Assembly (NCBI RefSeq): GCF_002899455.1
Contig: NZ_PPFB01000001.1
Location: 1,612,001-1,676,000 of the forward strand
From: Streptomyces sp. DH-12
GTDB taxonomy: Bacteria; Actinomycetota; Actinomycetes; Streptomycetales; Streptomycetaceae
Length of the DNA: 64,000 bases
Reading direction: 5' to 3'
The notes under the pieces are model-generated. The model did not search any database. It was given only the letters and a program-made list of their open reading frames with translations, and was not told where the DNA came from. The position numbers and the translations under genes are program-made. Of the stretch, positions 36,154 through 44,505 are shown piece by piece. Within the stretch, counting starts at the first letter, position 1; every line of letters begins with the position of its first letter.

Positions 36154-36558
36154 ATGCGTCAAGTCACCCCCCTCGGCTTGTTCGGCAGCATCTCCGGCCA
36201 GTCCCACTTCAGCCGCAACGCAGAGGAAATCAAGGCACTCTCCGGTCACATGCCTCTCCACGAACGCCCACATGTAGCGGAGTATCTGAGAGCGGCACCC
36301 GTGATCATCGCTCTCATGGGACTCACTGAGGATGTCGTGGATCAGAAATTCTCGGTCATGGGCGGATCCGCCCTTCACAGTGACGGCACCTATTACTGGC
36401 GGCGCGACACAGCCGAGTACGTGGAAACCTACGGCACGCGCCTTCCTTCCGCGTTCATGGAACACGGCGCGAGAACGGATTGGCACGCCCCCTCCCTCAC
36501 AGACGAAGAAATCATGGATATCGACGACTTTTTCATGTCTCTTCGCACACAGGGCTGA
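36154..36558 (+). CDS. Probable immunity protein for the Rhs tip
   Basis: A 134-aa acidic cytoplasmic protein without signal peptide: MPLHERPHVAEYLRAAPVII, then ALMGLTEDVVDQKFSVMGGS, YYWRRDTAEYVETYGTRLPS and TDEEIMDIDDFFMSLR. ATG 36154 has an excellent CCAGGAGG. Its place directly after a polymorphic-toxin tip is the standard position of immunity genes, and the length fits. Sequence alone suggests a small alpha+beta fold; I do not recognise a numbered Imm family. GC content is lower than in the flanking catabolic genes, pointing to transfer together with the toxin tip. Confidence 0.7.
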   Translation: MRQVTPLGLFGSISGQSHFSRNAEEIKALSGHMPLHERPHVAEYLRAAPVIIALMGLTEDVVDQKFSVMGGSALHSDGTYYWRRDTAEYVETYGTRLPSAFMEHGARTDWHAPSLTDEEIMDIDDFFMSLRTQG

Positions 36559-36693
36559 GCAGCCGAATTACCCGATCCTGGATCAGAAAGGCAGCGGTCA
36601 GAAACCACCTCGGTCGAAGATCGCCACTTCCCGCCCCCGCATGACCGGCTGCGCCGGAGGAGCAAGCACCTCTCGCACGGACGAGTGGGCAAG

Positions 36694-36772
36694 GTGCGAT
36701 CGCAAATCAAGCACCTGAGGGAGTCACAGGCGCACGGACCGAACGAGGCACCGATCACATCGTGCACGCCAG
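36694..36772. repeat. ~79-bp repeat, copy A (beside IS110 copy 3)
   Basis: About 80% identical by eye to 62221-62298. Shared blocks include CGCAAATCA, GAGTCACAGGC, CACGGACC and CACATCG. Both copies lie within 200 bp of the transposase-3' edge of an IS110 copy. Function unknown. Confidence 0.7.
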
Positions 36773-36787
36773 CGCGTTCGATCTCCC

Positions 36788-36825
36788 GGCGAAGCCGCAC
36801 CGGAGTGCTCCGGTGCGGCTTCGCC
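36788..36825. terminator. 18-bp-stem hairpin downstream of immunity gene
   Basis: GGCGAAGCCGCACCGGAG pairs perfectly with CTCCGGTGCGGCTTCGCC across a 2-nt spacer. It is 230 bp past the immunity gene and 64 bp before IS110 copy 3, so it can act as a bidirectional terminator. Confidence 0.75.
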
Positions 36826-36883
36826 GTCTCACGGATCCGCTCAGAGTTCCCACCATGACGGACCTCGGTGGGGCCTCGCCGTA

Positions 36884-37993
36884 TCACCGACGCCCCTGTA
36901 ACGCGGGGGTACGGGAGACCGGTCTGACCAGGTTGAAGACCTCGCGGGCTGCGTATCGCTTGAGGCACCGGATAATTTCACGTCGGGTCTTGCCTTCCTG
37001 GGTGCGGCGTTCGTCGTACGCCTGGGTGCGTGGATCGTGGCGCAGGCGGGTGAAGACGATGCGGTGCAGGGCGGCGTTTGCCTGCCGGTCGCCGCCGTGG
37101 TTGAGCCGGCGCGTGCGCCGCCGCCCCGACAAGTACTCGATGGGGCTGACTCCGCAAAGGGCAGCGAAGGACGCCTCGGTGTTCAGCCGCTCGGGGTTGT
37201 CCCCCATGGTGATCAGGAGAGTGACGGCGCTGTCCGGGCCGATGCCCACCGGTTCGAGCAGCTGCGGGGCGTGGTGCTCGACGAGCCGGGTCAGGCGTTG
37301 GTTCAGCTCATTGATCTGCCTGGTGAGCTGTTCGATGCGCTCGGCGAGCATGCGCAGCGTCATGTGGGTGGCCTGGGTCACCGCGTCCTCGTCTCCCCCA
37401 CCATCGGGTGGGCCAAGGCGCGCACAGGTGCGGAACAGCTCGGTATTGCCCAAGTTCGACAACCGTTCCCGCAGGGCGGGGCCGGCGATGACCAGGACGG
37501 CCTTGAGCTGGTTGATCGCCTGGGTGCGGGCCCTGACCGCGGAGTCCTTGGCGAGTTTGTAGATCCGGGCGCTGTGCACCGGACCGTCGCCGGATTTCGC
37601 CCGGGCCTGGGCACGACCGCTGAGCACGGCTCGCGCTGCGGCCTGCGCATCGAGCGGGTCCGACTTGCCGAGCAACCGGCGGGCCGAGCGGTCGGACCGG
37701 TTCACTTCGAACACCTGGATCCGCTGGGTCACCAGGTAGCGGGACAGGCCCGCGCCGAAGGTGCCGGTGCCCTCCACCCCGGCCCGGCGCACCGTCCCCC
37801 GCTTGCGGGCCCACACGAGCAGCTGCCGGTAGCCGGCCGCCGTCGCCGGAAACGACTCGTTACCCAGGACCTTCCCCAGCGGGGAGGTAACGGCGGCGAC
37901 ATGCATCTCGCCGTGCGTGTCCACGCCCAGCACGACCTCGCCCCGATTGGGCGGATCCGTACTGGAGGAGGTGCTGCGCTCTCTGGTCGTCAT
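36884..37993 (-). CDS. IS110-family transposase (DEDD recombinase), copy 3
   Basis: A 369-aa product. ATG 37993 begins MTTRERSTSSSTDPPNRGEV. Catalytic marks are intact: VVLGVDTHGEMHVAA, GVEGTGTFGAGL, GKSDPLDAQAAARA, and in the C-terminal Transposase_20 domain LSGRRRTRRLNHGGDRQANA. Differences from copy 1 are scattered single residues. As in copy 1, the frame reads across the element end: the final GRR plus TGA are supplied by flanking DNA. A TTA codon lies in TPALQG. It probably excises and integrates via a circular intermediate, as known for IS110. Confidence 0.9.
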   Translation of the reverse strand: MTTRERSTSSSTDPPNRGEVVLGVDTHGEMHVAAVTSPLGKVLGNESFPATAAGYRQLLVWARKRGTVRRAGVEGTGTFGAGLSRYLVTQRIQVFEVNRSDRSARRLLGKSDPLDAQAAARAVLSGRAQARAKSGDGPVHSARIYKLAKDSAVRARTQAINQLKAVLVIAGPALRERLSNLGNTELFRTCARLGPPDGGGDEDAVTQATHMTLRMLAERIEQLTRQINELNQRLTRLVEHHAPQLLEPVGIGPDSAVTLLITMGDNPERLNTEASFAALCGVSPIEYLSGRRRTRRLNHGGDRQANAALHRIVFTRLRHDPRTQAYDERRTQEGKTRREIIRCLKRYAAREVFNLVRPVSRTPALQGRR

Positions 37994-38091
37994 GGTGGTT
38001 CGCCTCCCGCGTGGTGACGTGCTGGGTGGATCGCACCGGCCCGCTCGGGCGGTCTGAACCGTGATGGCGCCTGAACTCGGCAAGGCCCCTA
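36889..38091 (-). mobile_element. IS110-family insertion sequence, copy 3 (intact)
   Basis: About 1.2 kb, nearly identical to copy 1. Ends on the transposase strand are ATAGGGGCC (left) and ACAGGGGCGTC (right). The left tip is joined to an IS630 element that inserted into the TA of ATAGGGG. True flanking DNA resumes only at about 39200 with an RraA fragment. The transposase has a normal ATG and no internal stop, so this is the most likely active copy. Confidence 0.85.
37994..38091 (-). ncRNA. Candidate IS110 bridge RNA region, copy 3
   Basis: The 98-nt noncoding left end. A CCGCCCGAGCGGGCCGG stem-loop sits near its middle. It is colinear with the copy 1 region except in the block before CACCCAGCACGTCACC. 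Assigned by analogy with IS110-group bridge RNAs only. Confidence 0.3.
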
Positions 38092-39197
38092 TTGATCAGA
38101 AACTCATAGGGTTCTCGTCCAGGGTGTAACGGACGGTGGGGCCGCCGAAGTAGCCGCGGACGATGTGCGGTTGCCGCTGGCGTCTGCGGAAGAATCGGCG
38201 CGTCTCGGCGGCGAGTTCGGTTTGATCGCGGGCCCGGTGCTGCTGGGGCAAGCTGTGCTCGAGGTCGGCGTTGACCAGTTCATCAGGGTTGAGCTCGGGC
38301 GAGTACGGCGGCAAGAAGTGCAGCTCGACGTCGTCGGGGTGGGCGGCGAGCCAGGCGCGAACCTTCCTGGAGCGGTGGGCGGAGTGCCCGTCGACCACGA
38401 GATGGACCTTGTGGTCGAAGTGGCCGGCGAGCCGGTCCAGGAAGCGGCACATCACCTCGGCGGTGAAGTGCTCGGCGAAGACCATGAAGTGCATCCGGCC
38501 CCTGGTGCTGATCGCCGACATGGCGTTCACCGAGAACCGGTTCCCGCTCCGCCGCACCACGGGCGTCCTGCCCTTCTCACCCCAGGTACGGCCGGTGACC
38601 TGGTCGGAGCGGATGCCGACCTGGTCGGCGAAGAGGATCTCGCCGCCGTCCTTCTTCGCCCGCGCACAAATCTTCGGCCAGGTCTCCTCGTGTCAGCGCC
38701 GGACAGCCTGCGGGTCCTGCTCGACGGCCCGCTTGTCCGGCCGCTGGAACGACAGTCCCCACCGCTTGAGGTACTTGCCCACCCCCGGCTCGGTCAGCCG
38801 CACCCGGTACAGCTTCGCGATCAGCTCACCCACCAGCCGCCGCGTCCACAACTGCCCGCTCAGCCCCACGTCACAGGGCCGATGATCCAGGACGGCCTGC
38901 CGCACGGCGGCCTGCTCGGCCTCGTCCAGCACCTGATGCACACCCACCGGCTTGCCCCGCGGCCGCATGACCAACGACTCCCGGCCACCGGCCTGCCACT
39001 TCGCCCACCAGCCGTCCACCGCCTTCAGCGACACCCCGAACACCGCCGCGACGTCCTCACGGTCCCGCCCCGCCACCAACGCGGCCACTGCCCGCAACCG
39101 CAGGGCCTCCCGCGCCGACGGCGACAGATGCCGCGCGTCCCCCACCAGATCGCTCACACACCACCAACGACCCAGAACCCGAACCGTTTCGGATCAA
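38092..39197 (-). mobile_element. IS630-family insertion sequence
   Basis: A 1106-bp element bounded by TA on both sides (38090-38091 and 39198-39199), the IS630 target duplication. The ends are inverted repeats: TTGATCAGAAACTCATAGGG at the left and, reading inward from the right, TTGATCCGAAACGGTTCGGG. It landed in the terminal TA of IS110 copy 3. Its single gene carries a nonsense codon. Confidence 0.85.
38096..39157 (-). pseudogene. IS630 transposase interrupted by one TGA
   Basis: A 353-codon frame. The N-terminus is a helix-turn-helix (LRAVAALVAGRDREDVAAVF, GVSLKAVDGWWAKWQ) followed by a winged-helix pair (RLVGELIAKLYRVRLTEPGV, GKYLKRWGLSFQRP). The DDE core has LFADQVGI (D), LVVDGHSAH (D) and SPELNPDELVN (E). 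At 38693-38695 an in-frame TGA follows QAVRR; the family normally has RRWHEETWP here, so a single TGG to TGA change explains it. The frame is otherwise intact. It is either a recent nonsense mutation or, less likely, suppressed by readthrough. Confidence 0.85.
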
Positions 39198-39199
39198 TA

Positions 39200-39283
39200 G
39201 GTGGTGAACTGCACGCCGCAGACACGCAGTCGGTGGCCGTACTGGTCGGCCAGGTCGGCGGTGGGGACGGGAATCGACTGCAT
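39200..39283 (-). pseudogene. N-terminal remnant of an RraA-family gene
   Basis: ATG 39283 begins MQSIPVPTADLADQYGHRLR then VCGVQF, after which the sequence passes into the IS edge. It is clearly paralogous to the intact RraA-like protein at 60256 ([20 protein letters not shown]). The rest of the gene is not found on the far side of the IS elements, so insertion was followed by deletion. It was divergent from the gntR at 39469. Confidence 0.75.
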
Positions 39284-39368
39284 CGTTGTAGGGCTGCCTC
39301 TCATTGCTCCTGGCTTCACAGAGGCGCGAATCAGCACCCCGGCCAAACTTTGCACCACCATGACGATA

Positions 39369-39375
39369 GATACAA
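39369..39375. promoter_or_regulatory. GATACAA motif, possible GntR half-operator
   Basis: GATACAATC here, upstream of the gntR, recurs inverted as TTGTATCAATC at 40413-40423 in front of the aconitase gene. A shared site would fit control of both by the GntR protein. Weak evidence. Confidence 0.35.
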
Positions 39376-39468
39376 TCCCTTGATGAGAGAGAGTCCAGCG
39401 ACCGCACCCGTCATACCCGGACTCATAAGATGGGGCGTCCCACATCCCCTTCCGAAGAGCGCAGACTG

Positions 39469-40347
39469 ATGTCGCGACCCAACCTGACCACCTCCATCGC
39501 CACCCGCCTGGTCGATCTTCTGCGCCGCAGCGGTCTGAAGGAGGGCGCGCACATCACCGAGCAGTGGGCGGCGGACGAGCTGGACGTCTCCCGCACCCCG
39601 GCCCGGAAGGCGATGCTCTTCCTCGCCGAGGTCGGCATTCTGAGGCGGGAACCGAATCGGGGTTTCTTCCTGGACCGTGACGCCGCCACCCTGACCGGGA
39701 CGGATCTCGCGGCGGGCGCCGACATCGAGGAGGACGCGTACTTCCGGATCGCCGACGACTACATCGGGGGACGGTTCACCGGCCCGTTCACCGCGGCCGA
39801 CATCAGCCGCGGCTACGGCCTGTCGGCACGCCAGGCCGACCGGGTACTGGCCCGCATGGAGTCCGAGGACCTGGTGCGCCGCAAGGCCGGTGGACGCGGC
39901 TGGGAGTTCCAGCAGGTGCTCTCGACCGTCGAGGCGCACGACCAGAGCTACCGCTTCCGCATGATCATCGAGCCGAACGCCCTGCTGGAGCCCGGCTTCA
40001 CGATCGACCCCGAGGCCGCGGCCCTGCACCGCAAGCAGCAGGAGGCCCTGCTGCGCGGAGACATCCTGCTGCTGCCCCGGGCGGAGTTGTTCCACGTCAA
40101 CGCCTCGTTCCACGAGATGCTCGTGAGCTTCTCGGGCAACCAGTTCCTCCTGGACGCCGCCCGTCGGCAGCACCGGCTGCGCCGCCTCATCGAGTACCGC
40201 CACCAGGTCGACCGCTCCCGCCTGGCCGGCCAGGCCCGCGAGCACCTGCACATGCTCGACCTGGTCGAGGACGGGAAGCTCGAGGAGGCGGCCGCCTTCC
40301 TGCGCCGCCACCTGGACAAGGTCCGCGTCATCAAGACGCAGCGCTGA
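39469..40347 (+). CDS. GntR-family regulator with double winged-helix plus FCD-like domain
   Basis: A 292-aa protein. The first winged helix is SIATRLVDLLRRSGLKEGAH, ADELDVSRTPARKAMLFLAE. A second HTH-like unit lies near 105-145 (FTAADISRGYGLSARQADRV, LARMESEDLVRR). The ligand domain follows: YRFRMIIEPNALLEPGFTID, LFHVNASFHEMLVSFSGNQF, LIEYRHQVDRSRLAGQAREH. ATG 39469 is preferred over 39430 because only the former fits the family start. A heavily damaged paralogue lies at 49331-50239. It stands immediately before the aconitase/ABC operon, which it probably controls. Confidence 0.85.
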   Translation: MSRPNLTTSIATRLVDLLRRSGLKEGAHITEQWAADELDVSRTPARKAMLFLAEVGILRREPNRGFFLDRDAATLTGTDLAAGADIEEDAYFRIADDYIGGRFTGPFTAADISRGYGLSARQADRVLARMESEDLVRRKAGGRGWEFQQVLSTVEAHDQSYRFRMIIEPNALLEPGFTIDPEAAALHRKQQEALLRGDILLLPRAELFHVNASFHEMLVSFSGNQFLLDAARRQHRLRRLIEYRHQVDRSRLAGQAREHLHMLDLVEDGKLEEAAAFLRRHLDKVRVIKTQR

Positions 40348-40412
40348 GCACCTCACTCCCCGAGCACCCTTCCCCGCCATCGGGCCTTTCCGAGAATCCG
40401 ACGCTCCAACGG

Positions 40413-40423
40413 TTGTATCAATC
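40413..40423. promoter_or_regulatory. TTGTATCAATC motif before aconitase gene
   Basis: Inverted counterpart of the GATACAA motif at 39369. It lies 78 bp before the aconitase start codon, with a GACAAT-like -10 element at about 40434. Candidate operator/promoter of the aconitase-ABC operon. Confidence 0.35.
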
Positions 40424-40500
40424 AGCGGCTTGAGACAATATGGGCCGCGCCCGGCGCCATGCGCCCGTGGGCTCCTCTTCCCGGAATGACAGCAGGGACC

Positions 40501-43161
40501 ATGAGCACAGACCCTCGCACGGACCCCACCGCCACCGCCGTCCTGACCGTCGCAGGGCACTCGTACCGGTACCAGCCGCTGGCCGGGCTGCTGCCCGCCG
40601 AGCGGCTCGCCGAACTGCCGTACGCGGTCCGGGTGCTGCTGGAGAACGTCGCCCGCCGTTCCCCCGCCGCGCTCGGCGACGTACTCGCCCGTGCCCGCTC
40701 GGGCCACGGTGACTGCGAGCTCCCGGTGCACCCGAACCGGATCATGCTGCACGACACCACGTGTCTGCCCGCCCTCGCCGACTTCGCCGCCCTGCGCGAC
40801 AGCGTCGCCGAACTCGGCGGTGACCCGGGGCGGCTGCAACCGGCCGTCCCCGTGGACCTGACCGTCGACCACTCGGTCATCGTCGAGGAGTACGGGCACC
40901 CCGACGCCGTCGAGCGCAACCTGCTCGTCGACTTCCGCCGCAACAGCGAGCGCTACGCCTTCGTGAAGTGGGCCGAGCGCAGCCTGCGCGGATTCCGGGT
41001 CGTGCCGCCCGGCACCGGCATCATCCACCAGGTCAACATGGAGGTCCTGGCCCGCGTGGTCTGGCGCGACGAGGACCCGGCCGAGGGCGGCCTGCCCTGG
41101 CTGCACCCGGACGTGCTCGTCGCCACCGACAGCCACACCCCGATGATCAACGCCCTGGGCGTCGTCGGCTGGGGCGTGGGCGGACTGGAGGGGCAGGCCG
41201 CCATGCTGGGCGAGGCGGTCACCATCCCGTACCCGCGCGTGGTGGGCGTGCGTCTGACCGGGCGGCTGCGGCCGGGCGTCGGCGCCACCGACCTGGCGCT
41301 CACCCTCACCGAGCTGCTGCGCGCCGAGGGCGTGGTGGACCGGTTCGTGGAGTTCTGCGGCCCCGGTGCGACCACCCTCGGGTGGGCGGAGCGTGCCGCG
41401 GTCTCCAACATGGCGCCCGAGTACGGGGCGACCTGCGTCTACTTCCCGTACGACGACGAGACCGCCGCCTACCTGCGGCTGACCGGCCGCGACGAGGCAC
41501 ACGTACGACTGGTCGACGCCTACCTGACCGCGCAGGGCCTCAAGCGCACCGCCGACCGGCCCGAGCCGCGCTACGACGACGTCATCGACCTCGATCTGGC
41601 GACGGTGGAGCCGAGTGTGGCCGGCCCCGATCTGCCCCATCAGCGGCTTCCGCTGTCCCGGGTGCCCGAGTCCTTCCGGTCCACCACCGCCGGTCGGCCT
41701 GCGCACACGACGGCGTTCGCAGAGCGGCTCCCCGAGGGTCCGGTCGCCATCGCGGCCATCACCAGCTGCACCAACACCGCCAATCCGACACTGGTCGTGC
41801 AGGCGGCGCTCCTCGCCGAACGGGCACAGCGGGCCGGGCTCACGGCGAAGCCGTGGGTGAAGACATCCCTGTCACCCGGCTCGCGGGTGGTCGAGGACTA
41901 CCTGCGCGAGGCCGGGCTCCTGAGCCCCTTGGCGGAAACCGGCTTCCACATCGTCGGCTTCGGCTGCATGACCTGCATCGGCAACTCGGGCCCGCTCCAC
42001 CCCGAGCTGGAGCGGCTCGCCGCCGACGCCCACATCGATCCGGTGGCCGTCCTGTCCGGCAACCGCAACTTCGCCGGCCGCGTCAACCCGCGCGTCGCCC
42101 AGTCCTACCTCGCCTCGCCACCGCTGGTCGTGGCGTACGCGCTGGCCGGCTCGATCCTGCACGACTTCGAGCGCGACCCGCTCGGTACCGGCGCGGACGG
42201 CACCCCCGTGTTCCTGAAGGACCTGTGGCCCACCGACGAGGAGGTCGCCGCGCGCGTCGCCGCCTCCGTACGGCCCGAGATGTTCCGGACCAACGCCACC
42301 CGGCTGCGCGAGGGCACCCGGGCGTGGCACGAGATCGAGGCGCCCGACGGCGTCCGCTTCTCCTGGGATCCGGACTCCACCTACATCCGCCGCCCCCCGC
42401 ACCTCACGGGCCTGTCCGCCTCACCGCCCGACCGACTGCGCGTCGAGCGGGCCAAGGTGCTGATGGTGCTGGGCGACGACGTCACCACGGACCACATCTC
42501 ACCGGCCGGCGCGATTCCGGCGCGCAGCGCCGCCGGGCGCTGGCTGACGGACCGCGGTGTCGCCCGCCGCGACCTCAACCAGTACTCGACCCGCCGCAGC
42601 AATCACGAGGTCATGCTGCGCGGGGCCTTCACCAATGCGGCCGTCCGCAACCTGCTCCTCCCGTCGGCAGACGCCTTCACGGGCGGTCACGCCCACACCG
42701 CCGACCGCTCCGCCGTCCTGCCCGTCCACGAAGCCGCCGCGACCTACCGTGCCGCGGGCCATGATCTGGTCGTCGTCGCGGGCCGCAACTACGGTGCCGG
42801 GTCCAGCCGCGACTGGGCCGCCAAGGCACAGGCACTGCTGGGAGTGCGGGCGGTGATCGCCGAGTCGTACGAGCGCATCCACCGCAACAACCTGATCGGC
42901 ATGGGCGTGCTGCCCCTGGAGTTCGAGAACGGCGACACGGCATCGGCCCACGCCTTCACCGGAGAGGAGGAACTCACCTTCGACGGCCTCGCCGACCTGC
43001 GCGTCGGCACGAACCGCGTCACCCTGTCCCTCACCCGGCCCGACGCCTCCCGCACCACGGTCCGCCTCCGGCTGCGCCTCCACTCGCGCCAGGAACTCGC
43101 CTACCTCCGGCACGGCGGAATCCTGCCGTACGTAGTGCGCCGCGCCATCGCGGCGTCGTAA
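40501..43161 (+). CDS. Aconitase-family hydratase (AcnA/IRP1 type)
   Basis: An 886-aa protein. Cluster ligands are visible in AITSCTNTANP and in FGCMTCIGNSGP, so a 4Fe-4S cluster is expected. Active-site segments are ATDSHTPMINALGVVGWGVG, GDDVTTDHISPAG and the swivelling-domain loop GAGSSRDWAAKA. AcnA converts citrate to isocitrate via cis-aconitate. This copy is followed by an ABC importer and preceded by a GntR gene, so it is a specialised second aconitase rather than the housekeeping one. A related tricarboxylate such as trans-aconitate or 2-methyl-aconitate cannot be excluded. ATG 40501 has AGCAGGGA upstream. Confidence 0.9.
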   Translation: MSTDPRTDPTATAVLTVAGHSYRYQPLAGLLPAERLAELPYAVRVLLENVARRSPAALGDVLARARSGHGDCELPVHPNRIMLHDTTCLPALADFAALRDSVAELGGDPGRLQPAVPVDLTVDHSVIVEEYGHPDAVERNLLVDFRRNSERYAFVKWAERSLRGFRVVPPGTGIIHQVNMEVLARVVWRDEDPAEGGLPWLHPDVLVATDSHTPMINALGVVGWGVGGLEGQAAMLGEAVTIPYPRVVGVRLTGRLRPGVGATDLALTLTELLRAEGVVDRFVEFCGPGATTLGWAERAAVSNMAPEYGATCVYFPYDDETAAYLRLTGRDEAHVRLVDAYLTAQGLKRTADRPEPRYDDVIDLDLATVEPSVAGPDLPHQRLPLSRVPESFRSTTAGRPAHTTAFAERLPEGPVAIAAITSCTNTANPTLVVQAALLAERAQRAGLTAKPWVKTSLSPGSRVVEDYLREAGLLSPLAETGFHIVGFGCMTCIGNSGPLHPELERLAADAHIDPVAVLSGNRNFAGRVNPRVAQSYLASPPLVVAYALAGSILHDFERDPLGTGADGTPVFLKDLWPTDEEVAARVAASVRPEMFRTNATRLREGTRAWHEIEAPDGVRFSWDPDSTYIRRPPHLTGLSASPPDRLRVERAKVLMVLGDDVTTDHISPAGAIPARSAAGRWLTDRGVARRDLNQYSTRRSNHEVMLRGAFTNAAVRNLLLPSADAFTGGHAHTADRSAVLPVHEAAATYRAAGHDLVVVAGRNYGAGSSRDWAAKAQALLGVRAVIAESYERIHRNNLIGMGVLPLEFENGDTASAHAFTGEEELTFDGLADLRVGTNRVTLSLTRPDASRTTVRLRLRLHSRQELAYLRHGGILPYVVRRAIAAS

Positions 43162-43275
43162 CCGGACGGCACCGCGCCCGCCTCTTGCCCCCCCACGCCC
43201 ACCGGCGTCACCCGACCCCGCCGGTCTCTCGAAGCAGCTGACAGCGTCGTCGCGCCCCCTACGAGAAGAGCCGCC

Positions 43276-44448
43276 ATGTCCACCATCCCCCGCACACCCG
43301 CACCGGGACCATCGTCCAGCGCCTGCCCCTCCCGCCGTCACCTCCTACGGGGCGCCGCGGCCGTCGGAAGCCTCACCGCCCTGGGCGGCACACTCTCCGC
43401 CTGCACGGCCGACGAGGCGAACGCCGCCGCCCCACAAGCCCCCGCGTACTACCCCGCCTCCTACGACACGATCGTCGACGCCTCACGGCGGGAGCGGAAG
43501 CTCCTCATCTACTCGAACACCTCGCAGACCAACTGGCAGCCGGTCTTCGACGCGTTCGCCCGGCGCTACCCCTGGCTGTCGGACATCCGCGCCACCAACC
43601 TCGGCGGCTCCGCCGTCTACGAGCGCTACTACAGCGAATCCGCCGCCGGAACCTCCCCCGCCGACGTGCTGGCCAACAACGCGGGCCCCCTGTGGGGCGA
43701 CTACGCGACCCGGAACACCGCCGCCGACTACCGCTCGCCGGAGAAGGACCACTTGCCGGACTGGGCCGAGCTGCTGCCCGGCGTATGGACCATGTCGACG
43801 GACCCGGTCGCCCTCATCTACAACCGCAAGACCCTCGCCCCGGACCAGTTCCCCGACGGTCTCCGGTCGCTGGCGGCGATCGTGGAAGCGCAGCCGTCCC
43901 GCTTCCGCGGGAAGATCGGCGTCTACGACCCGACCAACGCCTACGGCTACGCCAGCAACCATGGCTACACCTCGAACGTCGCGGGCGGCTGGGACACGTT
44001 CCGACGGCTGCTGCCGTTCGCCCACGCCGATCATTCCTCCGGCACGCTCGTGGAGAAGGTCGTCTCCGGCGAGTACGACTTCTCCATCAACCTCAGCGGT
44101 GGCGTCGCGATCCCGGCCGCCGAGCACAGCGGGGGCCTGCTGGGGTGGAGCTACTATGCGGAGGGCACCGTCGTCATGCCACGTGGAGTGTCCATCGTGA
44201 AGACCGCCCCACACCCCAATGCGGCCCGTCTCTTCCTGGACTTCCTGCTCTCCGCCGAAGGGCAGGCGGCGGTCGCCGAGGGCGGCCTGGTGCCGTACCG
44301 GCCGGACGTGCGCCAGGACGCCATGGACAGCTTGCAGGACATGCGGCGCAAGCTCGGCGCGGAGCGCGTCCATCTGTACCGGCCCGTGCAGGTCCCCGAG
44401 CGTGTGCAGGAGGCATACGTCGCGCGCTGGGAGAAGGCAGCCGGCTGA
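43276..44448 (+). CDS. ABC transporter substrate-binding lipoprotein (FbpA/AEP-type)
   Basis: A 390-aa protein. The signal CPSRRHLLRGAAAVGSLTAL has a twin-arginine-like SRRHLLR and a lipobox LSAC, so Tat-exported lipoprotein is likely. The mature part, RKLLIYSNTSQTNWQPVFDA, SAVYERYYSESAAGTSPADV, YNRKTLAPDQFPDGLRSLAA and GVYDPTNAYGY, fits cluster D solute-binding proteins for ferric iron, thiamine, 2-aminoethylphosphonate or polyols. A Tyr pair for bare Fe3+ (YYAEG, YYSES) is suggestive but not proof. First of three transporter genes. Confidence 0.85.
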   Translation: MSTIPRTPAPGPSSSACPSRRHLLRGAAAVGSLTALGGTLSACTADEANAAAPQAPAYYPASYDTIVDASRRERKLLIYSNTSQTNWQPVFDAFARRYPWLSDIRATNLGGSAVYERYYSESAAGTSPADVLANNAGPLWGDYATRNTAADYRSPEKDHLPDWAELLPGVWTMSTDPVALIYNRKTLAPDQFPDGLRSLAAIVEAQPSRFRGKIGVYDPTNAYGYASNHGYTSNVAGGWDTFRRLLPFAHADHSSGTLVEKVVSGEYDFSINLSGGVAIPAAEHSGGLLGWSYYAEGTVVMPRGVSIVKTAPHPNAARLFLDFLLSAEGQAAVAEGGLVPYRPDVRQDAMDSLQDMRRKLGAERVHLYRPVQVPERVQEAYVARWEKAAG

Positions 44449-44505
44449 GCCGACCGCGCCCGCCCCAACGCCTCCCTGCCCCCGCCCCGTCCGTACGGAG
44501 TCGCC

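Noticed and set aside
39331..41706. A 791-codon minus-strand frame opposite gntR and aconitase
   Set aside because: Antisense to two genes with complete motifs; no family similarity.
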